DNA of 64,000 nucleotides from the NCBI GenBank assembly GCA_964019655.1, contig CAXHTR010000002.1:1-64000 (forward strand). The letters are read 5' to 3'. The notes beneath the pieces were generated by a model. It saw nothing but the letters and a program-made list of their open reading frames with translations, searched no databases and was not told the origin of the DNA. This DNA comes from Perkinsela sp. pyNocScin1. Lineage: Eukaryota; Euglenozoa; Kinetoplastea; Prokinetoplastida; Perkinselidae. The position numbers and the translations under genes were made by a program. This document shows positions 31,433 through 41,904 of this stretch, piece by piece. The number at the start of each line of letters is the position of its first letter. The first letter of the stretch is position 1.

Positions 31433-32743
31433 ATGCTCAAACTGTTCATCGCATCAGACACCGACCGCAACCTGAGCAGGCTCAACCCTTCGCTGCTCTC
31501 TGACCAAGCCAAGCTCGAAATGGCCTTTGAAAATGTGTCTAACAAAAAACAAATTACAGACACGAGTGGCAACTACCTCGACATAAGCGACTGGACAATG
31601 GTGACGCTCGGTGAGGGGAATGAGGTCTTGCAGATAGACATGTCGCTCGAAGATCCTGAGCCTGACCAGGTATTTGGTGGCACTGTTCACTTTGAGTTCC
31701 TTCCTGACTCCATTTCATTCCTTTTTCTTAGGCTTATGGAGCTCAAGGGCACGGTTACGACGCGTTCGCTTCCACAATCTCTCAAAACATTGGATTTGAG
31801 CGGCAATTCGCTCCAGGGGACGATTGACGCCTCTGGTCTCCCCACGTGCCTTCAGATTTTTTGCGCAAATCACAACGAATTAACTGGGGAAATAGATTTG
31901 ACTGATCTTCCAGAAAGCCTACTCATATTGAATCTCAATCACAATCGTTTTCACGGCTCAGCGGAATTTTGCAATTTGCCCCAGAGGTTGGAACATCTCA
32001 TGCTTGGTGGGAATAATTTTAGTGGAAGTTTGGACCTTGAGAATCTCCCAAGCACACTTCTCAGCTTGAGCGTGGAGAATAACAATTTTGAGGGACAAAT
32101 CACCATGAAAAGTCTCCCGCATAAACTTCAAGAGATCGATCTCAGCCGAAATCAGCTGAAAGGCCAAATCGACACCAGCGTGCTTCCATTCGCTCTTGAG
32201 ACATTGAATTTCAGCGATACTTTATTTGGTGGTCAGTTTGACTTTACGGCGTTACCACCATCGATGCACAATTTGAAACTGAGAAATACCGCATGCACTG
32301 GTCACGTTGATGTCCGTGAATTGCCGCGAAATTTGGAAACCTTGGACATCGGCAGCTGTCAGTTCCACTCCATTTTTGATATTGACAACATACCCGAAAC
32401 TATCACGGAGGTGGATTTCAAGAAGAATAAGCTACAAGGAACCGTCACAACAGAGCGCCTGCCAGACTCTATAATGTCTCTGAACATCAGTTTTAACCAA
32501 TTTGGCGGAATTTTCAATTTCCTCACCCTCCCTTTCGAAATCGTTGTGCTTGATGTGCGAGATAATCATCTTACTGGCGCTGTGAACTTTTCGGATCTTC
32601 CACCGCATATTCGATTTATATACGCGGCAAATAATGCATTCACAGGAAAAATCTATCGATCTATGTGTCGGGGCGTGATGGCTCTCGATTTTTCAGGTAA
32701 CGATGTGCAAGTAGTCGAGGGAATTCACCATTTAAAGGCGTGA
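31433..32743 (+). CDS. LRR family protein (about 14 repeats)
   Basis: A 436-residue member. The leader is MLKLFIAS-D, followed by LSRLNPSLLSDQAKLEM and a cap without cysteines (YLDISDWTMVTL). About fourteen repeats follow, for example LPSTLLSLSVENNNFEGQIT. The end is VVEGIHHLKA, with no anchor. Together with the next two genes it belongs to a Cys-less cap group. Confidence 0.88.
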   Translation: MLKLFIASDTDRNLSRLNPSLLSDQAKLEMAFENVSNKKQITDTSGNYLDISDWTMVTLGEGNEVLQIDMSLEDPEPDQVFGGTVHFEFLPDSISFLFLRLMELKGTVTTRSLPQSLKTLDLSGNSLQGTIDASGLPTCLQIFCANHNELTGEIDLTDLPESLLILNLNHNRFHGSAEFCNLPQRLEHLMLGGNNFSGSLDLENLPSTLLSLSVENNNFEGQITMKSLPHKLQEIDLSRNQLKGQIDTSVLPFALETLNFSDTLFGGQFDFTALPPSMHNLKLRNTACTGHVDVRELPRNLETLDIGSCQFHSIFDIDNIPETITEVDFKKNKLQGTVTTERLPDSIMSLNISFNQFGGIFNFLTLPFEIVVLDVRDNHLTGAVNFSDLPPHIRFIYAANNAFTGKIYRSMCRGVMALDFSGNDVQVVEGIHHLKA

Positions 32744-32848
32744 AGCTTGATAATCAAAGAAAGCAGAAAATGCGGTACGAAATTTTACAGAATTAAGGAT
32801 TTTAAGAGATTAAATCAGAGCACTTCTTATAAAATACATCAAAAGAAT

Positions 32849-32869
32849 ACACACACACAAGACACACAA
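32849..32869 (+). repeat. Short CA-rich microsatellite
   Basis: An imperfect run of AC dinucleotides in the spacer before the next LRR gene. Confidence 0.5.
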
Positions 32870-32912
32870 AAGACACTTTTTCTCATTGCACGTGTTCTCA
32901 TACTAGTTTCCA

Positions 32913-34191
32913 ATGATTTCTTCCATCTTTCTGTTATCTGCTGATTTCGCACTTGGTCGCCTCGACTCGACGCTCATGTCTCCACAGGCGTGCATGGAAG
33001 CCTTTATCAGTGGTGTACAAAATAAGCAAATGTTTACGGACAAGAGTGGCAACTTTTTAGATTTCGAAGAATGGGATGGTATCCAGCTTGACGACGATAA
33101 GAATGTCATTGCAGTTTATCTTAAGTTTGTTGAAGACGAGGAAGAAGAAGAATACCAAATGAAAGGGACTGTGCATCTTTCTTTTCTACCCGATACACTT
33201 CAGAAAATCGAGCTCGGCTGTAACGCGCTCCGTGGGATTTAGCGCTTCAGATATTCCATCTGCATGTACACATTTTGGTATCAAAAAAAACTATTTCGTG
33301 GGCTCAGTAGAGACCGAAAAGCTCCCAAAAGAACTGGAAATTTTTAATGCCAGTGATAATCAACTACAAGGAAGTGTCTCTTGCGCAGACTTTCCATCAA
33401 AACTTGAGGGTATCAACCTTGAACGAAATGAATTTACGGGGACAGTCGACCTTACAAGTTTGCCGTCGAAGCTTAAAAGTTTCGATCTCTCGATGAACAA
33501 ATTCGAGGGATCCGTGGACTTAGCAAAACTTCCAGCTTTCCTCCTTAATTTGGATCTAAGCCGGAATAATTTTTCGGGGACGCTTAACTTTACAAAAATT
33601 GGCGACCGTTTGATGCGACTGGACCTTAAAAGGAACAATTTTTCCGGAGGAATTCATTTTGGTGAGGGTTCTCTGAGCTTGCAATTTCTAAGCATCGTCG
33701 ATAATCACATGAATGGCGAAGTCGAAGCGAAGGATCTGCCGCGCGTTATGTTATACATCCATTTCAAAGAAAACAAATTTTATGGAGACTTTGACTTTGA
33801 GGCTTGTCCATGTTCGGCAAGACGACTGCACTTAGCAAACAACGAAAAGCTCACTGGCACGTGTGACACCGGCAAGCTACCGCGAAATTTGCAAGAGATC
33901 GACATTGCAAAATGTAGCTTTTATGGGACTTTTGAATTTGGGCAGCTTCCAGGAGACATCCGCCTTGTCGATGTCGAGCTCAATAATTTTTGCGGGTCAG
34001 TGTGTCTTGCCAATTTACCTGGGAAAATTGCGGTAATCAATGCGAGATCTAATAAGTTCTGCGGGAAAGTTGACCTCGCAAATGTACCGCCTTCTGTGCG
34101 GAAAATCGAGCTATCAAACAATCAGCTTAGTGCCGTGTTCGGTGCTCGTGAAGGGCTAGAATTGACAATAGACGGAAATCCACTCAACTAA
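32913..34191 (+). pseudogene. LRR family gene interrupted by one frameshift
   Basis: Frame one (32913-33242) gives MISSIFLLSA-D, LGRLDSTLMSPQACMEAF, a Cys-less cap (FLDFEEWDGIQLDD), an unusual acidic run DEEEEEY, and the first repeat. It ends at TAG inside CNALRGI. Frame two continues the repeats (FGIKKNYFVGSVETEKLP) through about thirteen units to 34191. The shift is near 33230-33240 and equals one extra or two missing bases. Everything else is open. Confidence 0.75.
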
Positions 34192-34512
34192 GGGTAATTT
34201 TTGCGCCATTGGCTTTGAATCAAATCTCTCCGGCTCAATCACGAAGATCAGTGTGCAAAAAAAATATTGCTCAAGTCGATGATAGCCAGCTTCTACAAGA
34301 GATACAAAAAATGAAGGGCAAAAGCTTTAACCATGCCAGAAAGGTTCGAGAGTAGCGCTGTGCACTATGATAACTGCAAAATTCGTAATAAATTTCCACA
34401 TTTCAAACAATCAGGTACTCAAATCTGGTGAGGCTTATTTTTTTAGCTAAGCTTTATCTGTTCTTTCCTGACTGCGTTCCCTCTAAAAATCTTTTCATTC
34501 ATATCTCTTCAG
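34192..34512 (+). other. Intergenic spacer
   Basis: About 320 bases, AT-rich, with no gene seen. It ends in the splice signal of the next LRR gene. Confidence 0.4.
34490..34512 (+). promoter_or_regulatory. Trans-splice acceptor abutting an ATG
   Basis: A pyrimidine-rich tract ends in CTTCAG, and the next base is the A of the LRR start codon. If this AG is used, the mature mRNA has no gene-encoded 5' UTR and depends on the spliced leader alone. Confidence 0.5.
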
Positions 34513-35649
34513 ATGCTCACTTTTGCTTCCACAGATGACATTCCTGTCGCCAGGTTTGATACCGCATCTTTGAATGACCAGGCTTGCATGGAGCTCCTTA
34601 TCAGTGAAATGAGCCCTGCTTCTATCAGAGATTTCCAAGATGAAAATAAAGACTTTCTGGATATATCCGAATGGAATGGCCTGCACTTCGACGATAAGCG
34701 AAATGTGAGTGCCATTCGATGGCACGGGCACCAAGACATGCACGGGACTATTTTGCTCAAGTACCTCCCACGGCACGTGCAGCACCTCGAAATATTCCCC
34801 CAAAACCAAGAGAGAGCGTTCACTGGAACACTCGATGCCGGAGGTTTGCCAGAAACACTGCGAACGATCGATATCGCATTCAACAATTTTCACGGGAATG
34901 TTGACTTTGCCGTGTTCCCAGCGTCTCTCGAGATACTCAATATCTCATGGAACAATTTTGTGGGGACTGTGGACTTTGCGCAGTTACCGAGAAATCTCGT
35001 GAAACTCAACATTCGTCGAAATGGATTTTTGGGGAGTGTACAGCTTCTGTCGCTTCCCGCTGGCCTCGAAGCCATTCACATTGACTTCAATCACTTCAGA
35101 GGGGACATCGATATTTCCCGTGAAAACAGTCACTGCACGTATATAAATGGCGACAATAATCGTCTCACTGGAGAAATTGACTTTGCCAATTTTCCCGTGA
35201 TTTGTGAGACAATTTCGCTCCGACGCAATACGCTCGAGGGGTCTGTTATTTTTTTGGATCTCCCACGCCAGCTTCGCTTTCTGTTTCTCGACCAGAATAA
35301 ACTTTTTGGAACGCTGAACTTTCGAGATCTCCCATCGACCATCCGAAGCCTCTACCTCAGCAATAATCAGTTTACGGGGAATCTGTCTCTCGATGATCTC
35401 CCTGAATCATGCATAAAACTCGCTGTGAGTGACAACCACTTTGAGGGGACCGTGCAGGTGGGACCCTCGCTCGGCCGAATGCAGGTCCTTGACCTCTCGT
35501 GCAACGATCTGACCGTTGAGGTGCAGCAAGTGAGCGTCCGGGACGGGTACGAAAGAACTCGGTCTGTGCACTTTGAGGGGAACACAGTCATCAACATGGA
35601 TGAAAGTGCTCGGCTGTCGTGGGTCTATAGCTGGTGCAATGTTCTGTGA
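34513..35649 (+). CDS. LRR family protein (about 11 repeats)
   Basis: A 378-residue member with an atypical, weakly hydrophobic leader (MLTFASTDDIPVARFD), the linker NDQACMELLISEM, and a Cys-less cap (FLDISEWNGLHFDD). About eleven repeats follow (FPASLEILNISWNNFVGTVD). One repeat near residue 205 has degenerated. The poor leader makes export less certain than for its neighbours. Confidence 0.87.
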   Translation: MLTFASTDDIPVARFDTASLNDQACMELLISEMSPASIRDFQDENKDFLDISEWNGLHFDDKRNVSAIRWHGHQDMHGTILLKYLPRHVQHLEIFPQNQERAFTGTLDAGGLPETLRTIDIAFNNFHGNVDFAVFPASLEILNISWNNFVGTVDFAQLPRNLVKLNIRRNGFLGSVQLLSLPAGLEAIHIDFNHFRGDIDISRENSHCTYINGDNNRLTGEIDFANFPVICETISLRRNTLEGSVIFLDLPRQLRFLFLDQNKLFGTLNFRDLPSTIRSLYLSNNQFTGNLSLDDLPESCIKLAVSDNHFEGTVQVGPSLGRMQVLDLSCNDLTVEVQQVSVRDGYERTRSVHFEGNTVINMDESARLSWVYSWCNVL

Positions 35650-36286
35650 TGCGAAGAAAAGAGAAATTTCGAGCACTATGCGTGATTGTTAAAAATCGTT
35701 AGAATTTATAGCATAAGCATAGGAGAAATCAATCTTTTTTTTTTTTGCAAACTGTATACTTGTTTGTTTAATCTGAGCCTTAGGATTATTTTTCGGAATG
35801 AAAGCTGAGTTAGGCCGAAGTTACTTCTTAGGCACGCAATGAAGCATGAGGCCAACCCTGTCACGGTCAATGTATAAAGCGCTATGTTTTACTGCAGTTA
35901 CGGTTAGAGAAGGAAAAAGAATGCTCATATTGAACGAGAATTCTTCGGTATACTCAAGACTTTTTCACTTACGTTTGATGTTGAAACTCCATCAACTTTT
36001 TAGAGAAATGTAGGAATTTCACGTTGTTTTGCGGAGTTTGGCTCTTATGACAGTGTTTTATAAACTTTGAACATCAGAGATTTTTCTACCATTCAGAAGT
36101 CCACTGTCTAAAGTAACGAGGTTCCATAAGAAATTCGCGTAACGTCACGTGTCAAGTAAAGCGAGTCAGTTGATATTTCATTGAACACTCAAAATTCGAT
36201 ATGCTTGCGGAATAGAGCTTGTGAGTTTGAAATCTCAAAAATCTGGATAACACTGTCTCATTTCTTTTCGAGCTTCTCAGGTAAAA
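35650..36286 (+). other. Intergenic spacer with T12 run
   Basis: About 640 AT-rich bases without a supported gene. It includes an uninterrupted run of twelve T at 35735-35746 and, near the end, a pyrimidine-rich tract ending in TTCTCAG before the next LRR gene. Confidence 0.4.
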
Positions 36287-37144
36287 ATGGACTCTTTCAC
36301 TTTTCTCGCAGCTGACACACTATCACTCAGCCGGCCAGACTACGATTCGCTTCCGACGCAGTCCAAGATGGAACTCTTGATCGAGGGATTTCACGAAGAT
36401 GTGACAAGCTGCATCCGTGCAGAAGACGGCGCCTTCATCGACACGTGTCAATGGCCCGGCATTACCTGCGATGCATTCGACACAGTCACCACTATTTGCT
36501 GGACCTTTGACACCCGAGAGGTCTCGGTGATAAACCTTCATTTTCTGCCAGAAAGTGTAGAAGGAATTCTCGCGCAGAGCTGCCACCTCAAGGGCTCTTT
36601 CGAGAATATCGCATGGCCTCCACGCCTCAATTTCATTATCGTCAGCGATAATCTTTTTGAGGGGACTGTTGACTGTACTGCTCTGCCAGAAAGCCTTGAG
36701 TCCATCGGTCTGAGTTCGAATCAAATCGTGGGGTCTCTTGTTTTATCAGCTCTGCCGAGCCGGCTTGAGAGCATTGACGCCACTGCGAATAGGCTCACGG
36801 GGAGTCTTAACCTCACGAGGCTACCTGCATCCCTCGAGTTCCTCATGCTGAGCTCCAACTTATTCCACGGGAGCATCGCGCTCGACTGCCTCCCTGAGTC
36901 GCTCAAAGCGCTCGATCTCTGGAACAACGCGCTCACAGGGCCTATTTGCGCAGTGAATTTGCCCAAAGGGCTCAGTCGAGTACAACTGGACGCAAACAAT
37001 TTTGCGGATGACGCATGCATCGAGATTGGGGAAGGTCGAGTGCTTTTTATTGACAGGGCAATTCGCATTGTGAAAAGTGAAAGTGGAGATATTATAGATG
37101 CGGGCCAGTTTTACAGAAGTGAACTTGATGCGAGATTTATATAA
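36287..37144 (+). CDS. LRR family protein (about 7 repeats)
   Basis: A 285-residue member. The leader is MDSFTFLAA-D, followed by LSRPDYDSLPTQSKMELL and the cap FIDTCQWPGITCD with both cysteines. Seven repeats follow (LPASLEFLMLSSNLFHGSIA). The last 60 residues form a non-repeat C-terminal cap ending near FYRSELDARFI. Its leader and linker are very close to those of the next gene (SRPDY.SLP.QSKMELL), indicating recent duplication. Confidence 0.88.
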   Translation: MDSFTFLAADTLSLSRPDYDSLPTQSKMELLIEGFHEDVTSCIRAEDGAFIDTCQWPGITCDAFDTVTTICWTFDTREVSVINLHFLPESVEGILAQSCHLKGSFENIAWPPRLNFIIVSDNLFEGTVDCTALPESLESIGLSSNQIVGSLVLSALPSRLESIDATANRLTGSLNLTRLPASLEFLMLSSNLFHGSIALDCLPESLKALDLWNNALTGPICAVNLPKGLSRVQLDANNFADDACIEIGEGRVLFIDRAIRIVKSESGDIIDAGQFYRSELDARFI

Positions 37145-37448
37145 CTCGATATCGACAAAAGTGTAGTTGCAGTGCGCCAGGACCCTTTTTCCCAGAGATC
37201 GATTCATATCTTTGCATCTTCTCTGAAAAATAGAATATTTTTGGCTATCCTCCGCATCTCCAATAGAAATCAGGTCCTGCAAAAATTGAGGGACTTTGCG
37301 TGACATTCGTGCCATTACAAACCTGGATGAAGACTCATCTTCAGCGACTTAAACTTATTGAAACTTTTTTTAATTAATACAAAGAATAGATAGAAATATT
37401 CATTAATTCTAAATTTCCACTCTATGAAAATCTTTTTACGCTCAGAGA
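37145..37448 (+). other. Intergenic spacer
   Basis: About 300 AT-rich bases. No gene or structured RNA seen. Confidence 0.4.
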
Positions 37449-38453
37449 ATGCTCAATTTCGAACTGCTTGTGCGCACAGCCGATTTCTCTGCAAGCCGGC
37501 CCGACTACGCCTCGCTACCACCGCAGTCCAAGATGGAGCTGCTCATCGCCGAGTTCCACGAAATCACCCGAAACAGCATTCAAGGAGACGACGGCTTCTT
37601 TCTCGACGTCTGCGCGTGGCCAGGCGTGAAGTGCAACTGCGATGAAGAAGTCACAAGCATCAACTGGAGGCTCACGAAAGACGTCGGCGGGACTATCCAC
37701 CTCGAATTCCTGCCTGAAACTGTCGATTCGTTTACCATTCGTACATGTGGATTCAATGGATCGGTCGAAGCCAAAAATCTCCCGCCGGGCCTCCGCTTTA
37801 TGACGCTGAACAGAAATCGACTGGAGGGGACGATGGACTTTCGATCGCTTCCAGCTTCACTCATAGATTTCGACATGAATGAGAACAATTTTACGGGGCC
37901 TGTCGACTTGACGAACCTGCCGGTGGGCCTAAGGTCTCTCTTATTCGAAAAAAACGAATTTGAGGGAACAATAGACCTGACGCAGCTCCCAAGTGAAATG
38001 TACCATCTCAATGCCAGTCACAATAAGCTGACGGGATGTGTTGACCTCACGCGGCTGCCTAAGTTTATCGAAGAACTCAACATAAGCGCAAATGCGTTTC
38101 ACGGAGAAGTCGATTTGACGCAGCTCCCAAAAGAGCTGCTGACACTCAACATAAGCCACAATGCGTTTACAGGAAAGCTCAGTATCACGAATACGCCGAT
38201 TTCTTTATCGAGCATTAATGTCGCGAGGAATAAATTTTCGCCGATAGCCTGCATTGATATAGACGACGACAATGAGCCCAAAGTGGTCTTCTTAGACGCT
38301 GCACTCAAGGAAGTTTTCGACTGCAGTGGGCGAAAGGTTAGTGACGAGATCACTTTCTGGATTGACGATCAAGGCAGAGAGGTGAAATTTTACTCTGATA
38401 CGAACGAAGAGTGCGTTTGTGATTCACCAAGTGTGGAAATGTGCGCTCAATAG
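37449..38453 (+). CDS. LRR family protein (about 8 repeats), last gene of the plus unit
   Basis: A 334-residue member. The leader is MLNFELLVRTA-D, followed by ASRPDYASLPPQSKMELL and the cap FLDVCAWPGVKCN. Eight repeats follow (LPSEMYHLNASHNKLTGCVD). A longer C-terminal region of about 85 residues is acidic and ends with Cys-rich CVCDSPSVEMCAQ. It is closest to the gene at 36287. Confidence 0.88.
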   Translation: MLNFELLVRTADFSASRPDYASLPPQSKMELLIAEFHEITRNSIQGDDGFFLDVCAWPGVKCNCDEEVTSINWRLTKDVGGTIHLEFLPETVDSFTIRTCGFNGSVEAKNLPPGLRFMTLNRNRLEGTMDFRSLPASLIDFDMNENNFTGPVDLTNLPVGLRSLLFEKNEFEGTIDLTQLPSEMYHLNASHNKLTGCVDLTRLPKFIEELNISANAFHGEVDLTQLPKELLTLNISHNAFTGKLSITNTPISLSSINVARNKFSPIACIDIDDDNEPKVVFLDAALKEVFDCSGRKVSDEITFWIDDQGREVKFYSDTNEECVCDSPSVEMCAQ

Positions 38454-38742
38454 AACTCATAAGGATTTATATGAATTAGGGAGAATGTAGAATTTGAAGC
38501 AAAGTGAAAGAAATGTTTTTGTAAAAGAACTTAACCTCTTAAAGTGTGTTTTTTAAAAATGTGAAATAGAAGCAAGTAGAAGGCATGAGAGCTTCTTTTC
38601 GGTTGATGCAAAGGCATAAAAATACAGAGGAGCAGCAGATTTGAATCCATCCTATAAGTACAGAGTGCATTGAAAAGAGAAATTGAAGCCATCTTGAGAT
38701 GAAATCTAGCAGAAACCACACATAGATGAAAGAATACTTCAT
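38454..38742. other. Convergent strand-switch region
   Basis: The plus-strand LRR run ends at 38453 and a minus-strand LRR gene ends at 38743, leaving about 290 bases. Convergent switches are where kinetoplastid polycistronic transcription usually terminates. No tRNA could be made out, and both strands contain only short, AT-rich frames. The terminator role is inferred from orientation. Confidence 0.6.
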
Positions 38743-39321
38743 TCAATCATAAACATACGGAATTGTCTCACGAGATATTTGCAGATTTTCGAGCATAGAA
38801 TCGCAACGCCGTATTGCAGAAATCTTTGTTGACTCAAGGTCCAACTGCTCCATAGTACCAGGTAGAGACCGAACGTCTATTGTTCCTTCAAAACCATTGT
38901 GATCCAAGTAGATGCACTTTATTCGCGGCGGCAGCTGCGTCAAGCCCACTCTTCCATGGAATTCATTACCATCAAGAAAAAGCCGCTCCAAGGCGTTCGG
39001 TAGTCGAGTCAGGTCAACAGTCCCTTTCAGACCATTGTAAGAAAGTAGCAACGATTCGATTTTTTGCGGGGCCAAGTGTAATTCGATGGTGCTGCAAAAA
39101 TCCTCCCACCACCAGTTGACCTTGATAACATTCGCAGATTCATCGCACTCTACGTCGTGCCATTCACAGACGTCCAAAAATACACCATCAGCATCTAAGA
39201 ACCTCTTTTTTGCAGCTGTGGCGAACGGATCGACCAAAAGCTCCATAAGCACCTGGTCAGGTAGGAGGGCCGTATCGGCTCGGCTGAGAGCAGCGTCCAT
39301 CGCAAAAACGAAAAATGACAT
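38743..39321 (-). CDS. LRR family protein (about 4 repeats)
   Basis: A short, 192-residue member. The leader is MSFFVFAMDA, followed by LSRADTALLPDQVLMELL and the cap FLDVCEWHDVECD with both cysteines. Four repeats follow (LPNALERLFLDGNEFHGRVG). The C-terminus is short. The complete leader and cap suggest a real small gene rather than a truncation. Confidence 0.85.
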   Translation of the reverse strand: MSFFVFAMDAALSRADTALLPDQVLMELLVDPFATAAKKRFLDADGVFLDVCEWHDVECDESANVIKVNWWWEDFCSTIELHLAPQKIESLLLSYNGLKGTVDLTRLPNALERLFLDGNEFHGRVGLTQLPPRIKCIYLDHNGFEGTIDVRSLPGTMEQLDLESTKISAIRRCDSMLENLQISRETIPYVYD

Positions 39322-40292
39322 TGAAATTATAACGTGTTCTTAAAATTTTTACAAGAAAAAAAACTTGACTAAAGTTTGAGGCTCATGAGAGATAGAGCTC
39401 ACCGTAGAGGGACCAAAAGGTGAACATTCAAGTACTCATGGCGACCGGATTTATCTCGATTTTGACTGCAGATCAGAGTGACAATTTTCCTTCATCTATG
39501 GACACCACAGATATATGATAATACGTACATGCAAACAGATCTTCTACGAATATATTCTAGATCTCCTGTGCGCTTCATCATCTTCGGCTCGCGAGTGCAT
39601 GCATCTGCGCTCGCTAGTGCGCATATCTGTATGTCATATCAAACGCTGTGGTACCGTTACAAAGACGTCAACGACAATCCTTAGAGGTTCAGACTCCGAA
39701 GAGCCCGGGCCCTCTCTCGTGTTCACGACTTTATGAAAAATCAACAAAATTGACAGGCATTACGTCGCTTGGGGTCAAGCGCACGTAAATCGCAAAGTCA
39801 TCAGCGTGTCACATAAGTTTGCGAACAACTCTTTCGATGCAGATACGGAGAAAATCTCATCTGCATCAGCTCCCTAGAATACCTGCGAAGCTTAGACAAA
39901 GCGATGATTTCCACATGCCCACTTGAAATTTGTGTCGTCACTCAGAGCTGGGAGAGGATGGGAAGTACTCGAAGTGCATTCGACTATAAGCTGAATAGAG
40001 ATTAGTCAGTGAGGGAATTCTTTATCAATTATTCTATTTTTGAATGATGGAGCACTTTTCCAAGTAGTATCGAAGAGATTCTACTTAGCCCGACTGTAAA
40101 TCACATGCCCCATCAGCAATTGTATCCAAAGGAAGCCAATTTTTGGACCCAATGAAATCTCATAGGGCCCGTGCCAATATCACCCGTGCCAATACACGCG
40201 CTGCCAGTACATCGCTGGCTGCCGCATAATCTCACATTCATGCAACTTTGGCTTGTAGAATACTGATCGCTCATTCACTGCATCGTTCGTTG
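39322..40292. other. Gene-poor spacer
   Basis: About 970 bases without a supported gene. A 12-base direct repeat (CCCGTGCCAATA) occurs at 40168 and 40183. A plus-strand ATG at 39438 opens 28 codons (with FISILTAD) that look like an LRR leader but lead nowhere. Confidence 0.35.
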
Positions 40293-40902
40293 TTATGGGC
40301 CGAAATGTACCGATGGTCTCGTCTCTTCCGCCCTGACGCGCCCGCGGTCGTAATTGACGATCGCAAGTGTCTCAGGAAGATTTGCGTAGTACACAACTTT
40401 CTGTTCAATTTTGTTCCGTGAAATATAGAGCGCCTCAAACGTTTTCGGAAGGTGTGTCAGTGAAATTGGACCAACAATAGAATTTTCGCTGAGGTTGAGA
40501 AGCACGAGCTTTTGCGGTAATCGCGTAAGAGCCACTGTGCCTTGAATTTTGTTTTGCTAAAAAAAAAATAACTTGGGACCCCCTTGGAAAAAGGCTCGTT
40601 TCAAAAGTTGACGCAAAACCACAGTTTGAGAGTTCAAAAAACTGTACTTTTGGCGGAAGATACGCAATTGAGAGATTCCCGACTTCGATGTCGAAAATGC
40701 GAATTTTTGAAATTTCCCCGTTGCTGCACATCACTTTTCGCCACGAGCACTCACTGTCTAAAGATTCACCCTTGAATTCGCGCAAAAAATGCGGGTTGGC
40801 GTTCCATACAAACCGAGCCATAAGTAACTTCTGCAGCGACCGGTTTCGAATTGAACCGTGTTCATTTTGGCCTTCAACCATTGCGAGGTACGTCAGTAGC
40901 AT
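40293..40902 (-). pseudogene. Subfamily B LRR gene with frameshift at an A10 run
   Basis: Reading leftward, the first frame (40902 to about 40560) has the leader MLLTYLAMVEG, a cysteine region (ECSWRKVMCSNG) and NCGFASTFETSLFPRG, matching the subfamily B signature. Repeats then continue in another frame (NKIQGTVALTRLPQKL) to the subfamily ending EQKVVYYANLPETL and stop at 40293. The switch coincides with ten consecutive A at 40559-40568. Slippage, an inactive gene or a homopolymer sequencing error would all fit. Confidence 0.75.
40559..40568 (+). repeat. A10 homopolymer at a frameshift
   Basis: Ten A on the plus strand (T on the coding strand) exactly where the subfamily B gene changes frame. 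Confidence 0.7.
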
Positions 40903-41056
40903 TTTTTAGGCATGGAAGTGCATAATTAGAGAGATAGCTCTGAGACCCGTTAGAGAACAATCTTTTCTATGATTCACTTTTATTCGTATAGAAATTAAAT
41001 TTTCAGAGAGTGAACACGCAGGTAAGAGCATCTCGTGCAATTTCTTAGTACAATAT

Positions 41057-41776
41057 TCAGAATTGCACAAAATTTGGGGCCTTTACCTTCACTTTTTCTT
41101 CAAAAGAATTGAATCGAAGGTCAATCCGATCGCAACTAGCCGGAAGGGCATCAAAGCAGAGATCCCCCGAAAATTGATTCGTTCGAAGCTTTACTATGCG
41201 CAAAACCACAGGCAGCTGGGTCAAGTCAATTTCCCCGCTGTAATTGTTTGTACTCGCGTAAAACGTTTCCAATGTCGGTGGTAAGCTCGTGAGATCTAAA
41301 GAGCCGCTAAAACAGTTGTTCTCGAACCAGATGTGCTCCAGCTTTCTCGGCAGATCTGCTGTGTTTGTCTTCCCGAAAAATTGGTTGTCATTGATGTAAA
41401 ACTCAAGCAGCGTGTCGGGCAGGTCGCTCAAATTGACAGTGGACTGAAACTTGTTGTACGAGAGCTCTAACTCTTCGAGCGTGCGGGGAACTTGTGAAAA
41501 GTCGAATTCTTTGACACCATGCAGCCAATCCTTGCTGCTCCAGTCGATGGAAATAACACGTGAAGTATCCGCATCGTCACATCTGACACCAGACCAGCTC
41601 TGAATATCTTCGAAGTCACCGTCCTTGCTTCGAATACGTGGTGTCTCGGGAACTTCCTCTTTTTGCTCAACAAGTGAAAGAAAGAGGAGCTCCATGCGCA
41701 TCTGGTCAGTGAGGAAGGCGATATCTGGCCGTCCAAGTGCGGAGTCGATCGAAAGAATGAGTTGGGGCATAGGCAT
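41057..41776 (-). CDS. LRR family protein (about 6 repeats)
   Basis: A 239-residue member. The leader is MPMPQLILSI-D, followed by LGRPDIAFLTDQMRMELL and a cap with only one of the two cysteines (FEDIQSWSGVRCDD). An extra charged segment lies before the cap (EVPETPRIRSKDGD). Six repeats follow (LPRKLEHIWFENNCFSGSLD). The second Met, two codons in, is an equally good start. Confidence 0.85.
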   Translation of the reverse strand: MPMPQLILSIDSALGRPDIAFLTDQMRMELLFLSLVEQKEEVPETPRIRSKDGDFEDIQSWSGVRCDDADTSRVISIDWSSKDWLHGVKEFDFSQVPRTLEELELSYNKFQSTVNLSDLPDTLLEFYINDNQFFGKTNTADLPRKLEHIWFENNCFSGSLDLTSLPPTLETFYASTNNYSGEIDLTQLPVVLRIVKLRTNQFSGDLCFDALPASCDRIDLRFNSFEEKVKVKAPNFVQF

Positions 41777-41904
41777 TTAAGAATAATGTTTTGAATGAAA
41801 GAAAGAGCTAGTTTCGCTTAAGAAGAAAAGATAGATGAAAAGAAGTTGAACAGACCATCGGTTGAAAATTGATAAGATCTCATAGCATGATTATGATGAG
41901 CATA

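Noticed and set aside
38620-38660. tRNA-like T-loop (TTCAAAT) on the minus strand in the convergent switch
   Set aside because: The flanking bases do not pair as a T-stem and no anticodon or acceptor arm could be built.
39438-39521. 28-codon plus-strand frame resembling an LRR leader (FISILTAD)
   Set aside because: No linker, cap or repeat follows; too short to call even a remnant with confidence.
40168-40194. 12-base direct repeat CCCGTGCCAATA, considered as a CRISPR-like or satellite unit
   Set aside because: Only two copies three bases apart; a chance or small duplication.
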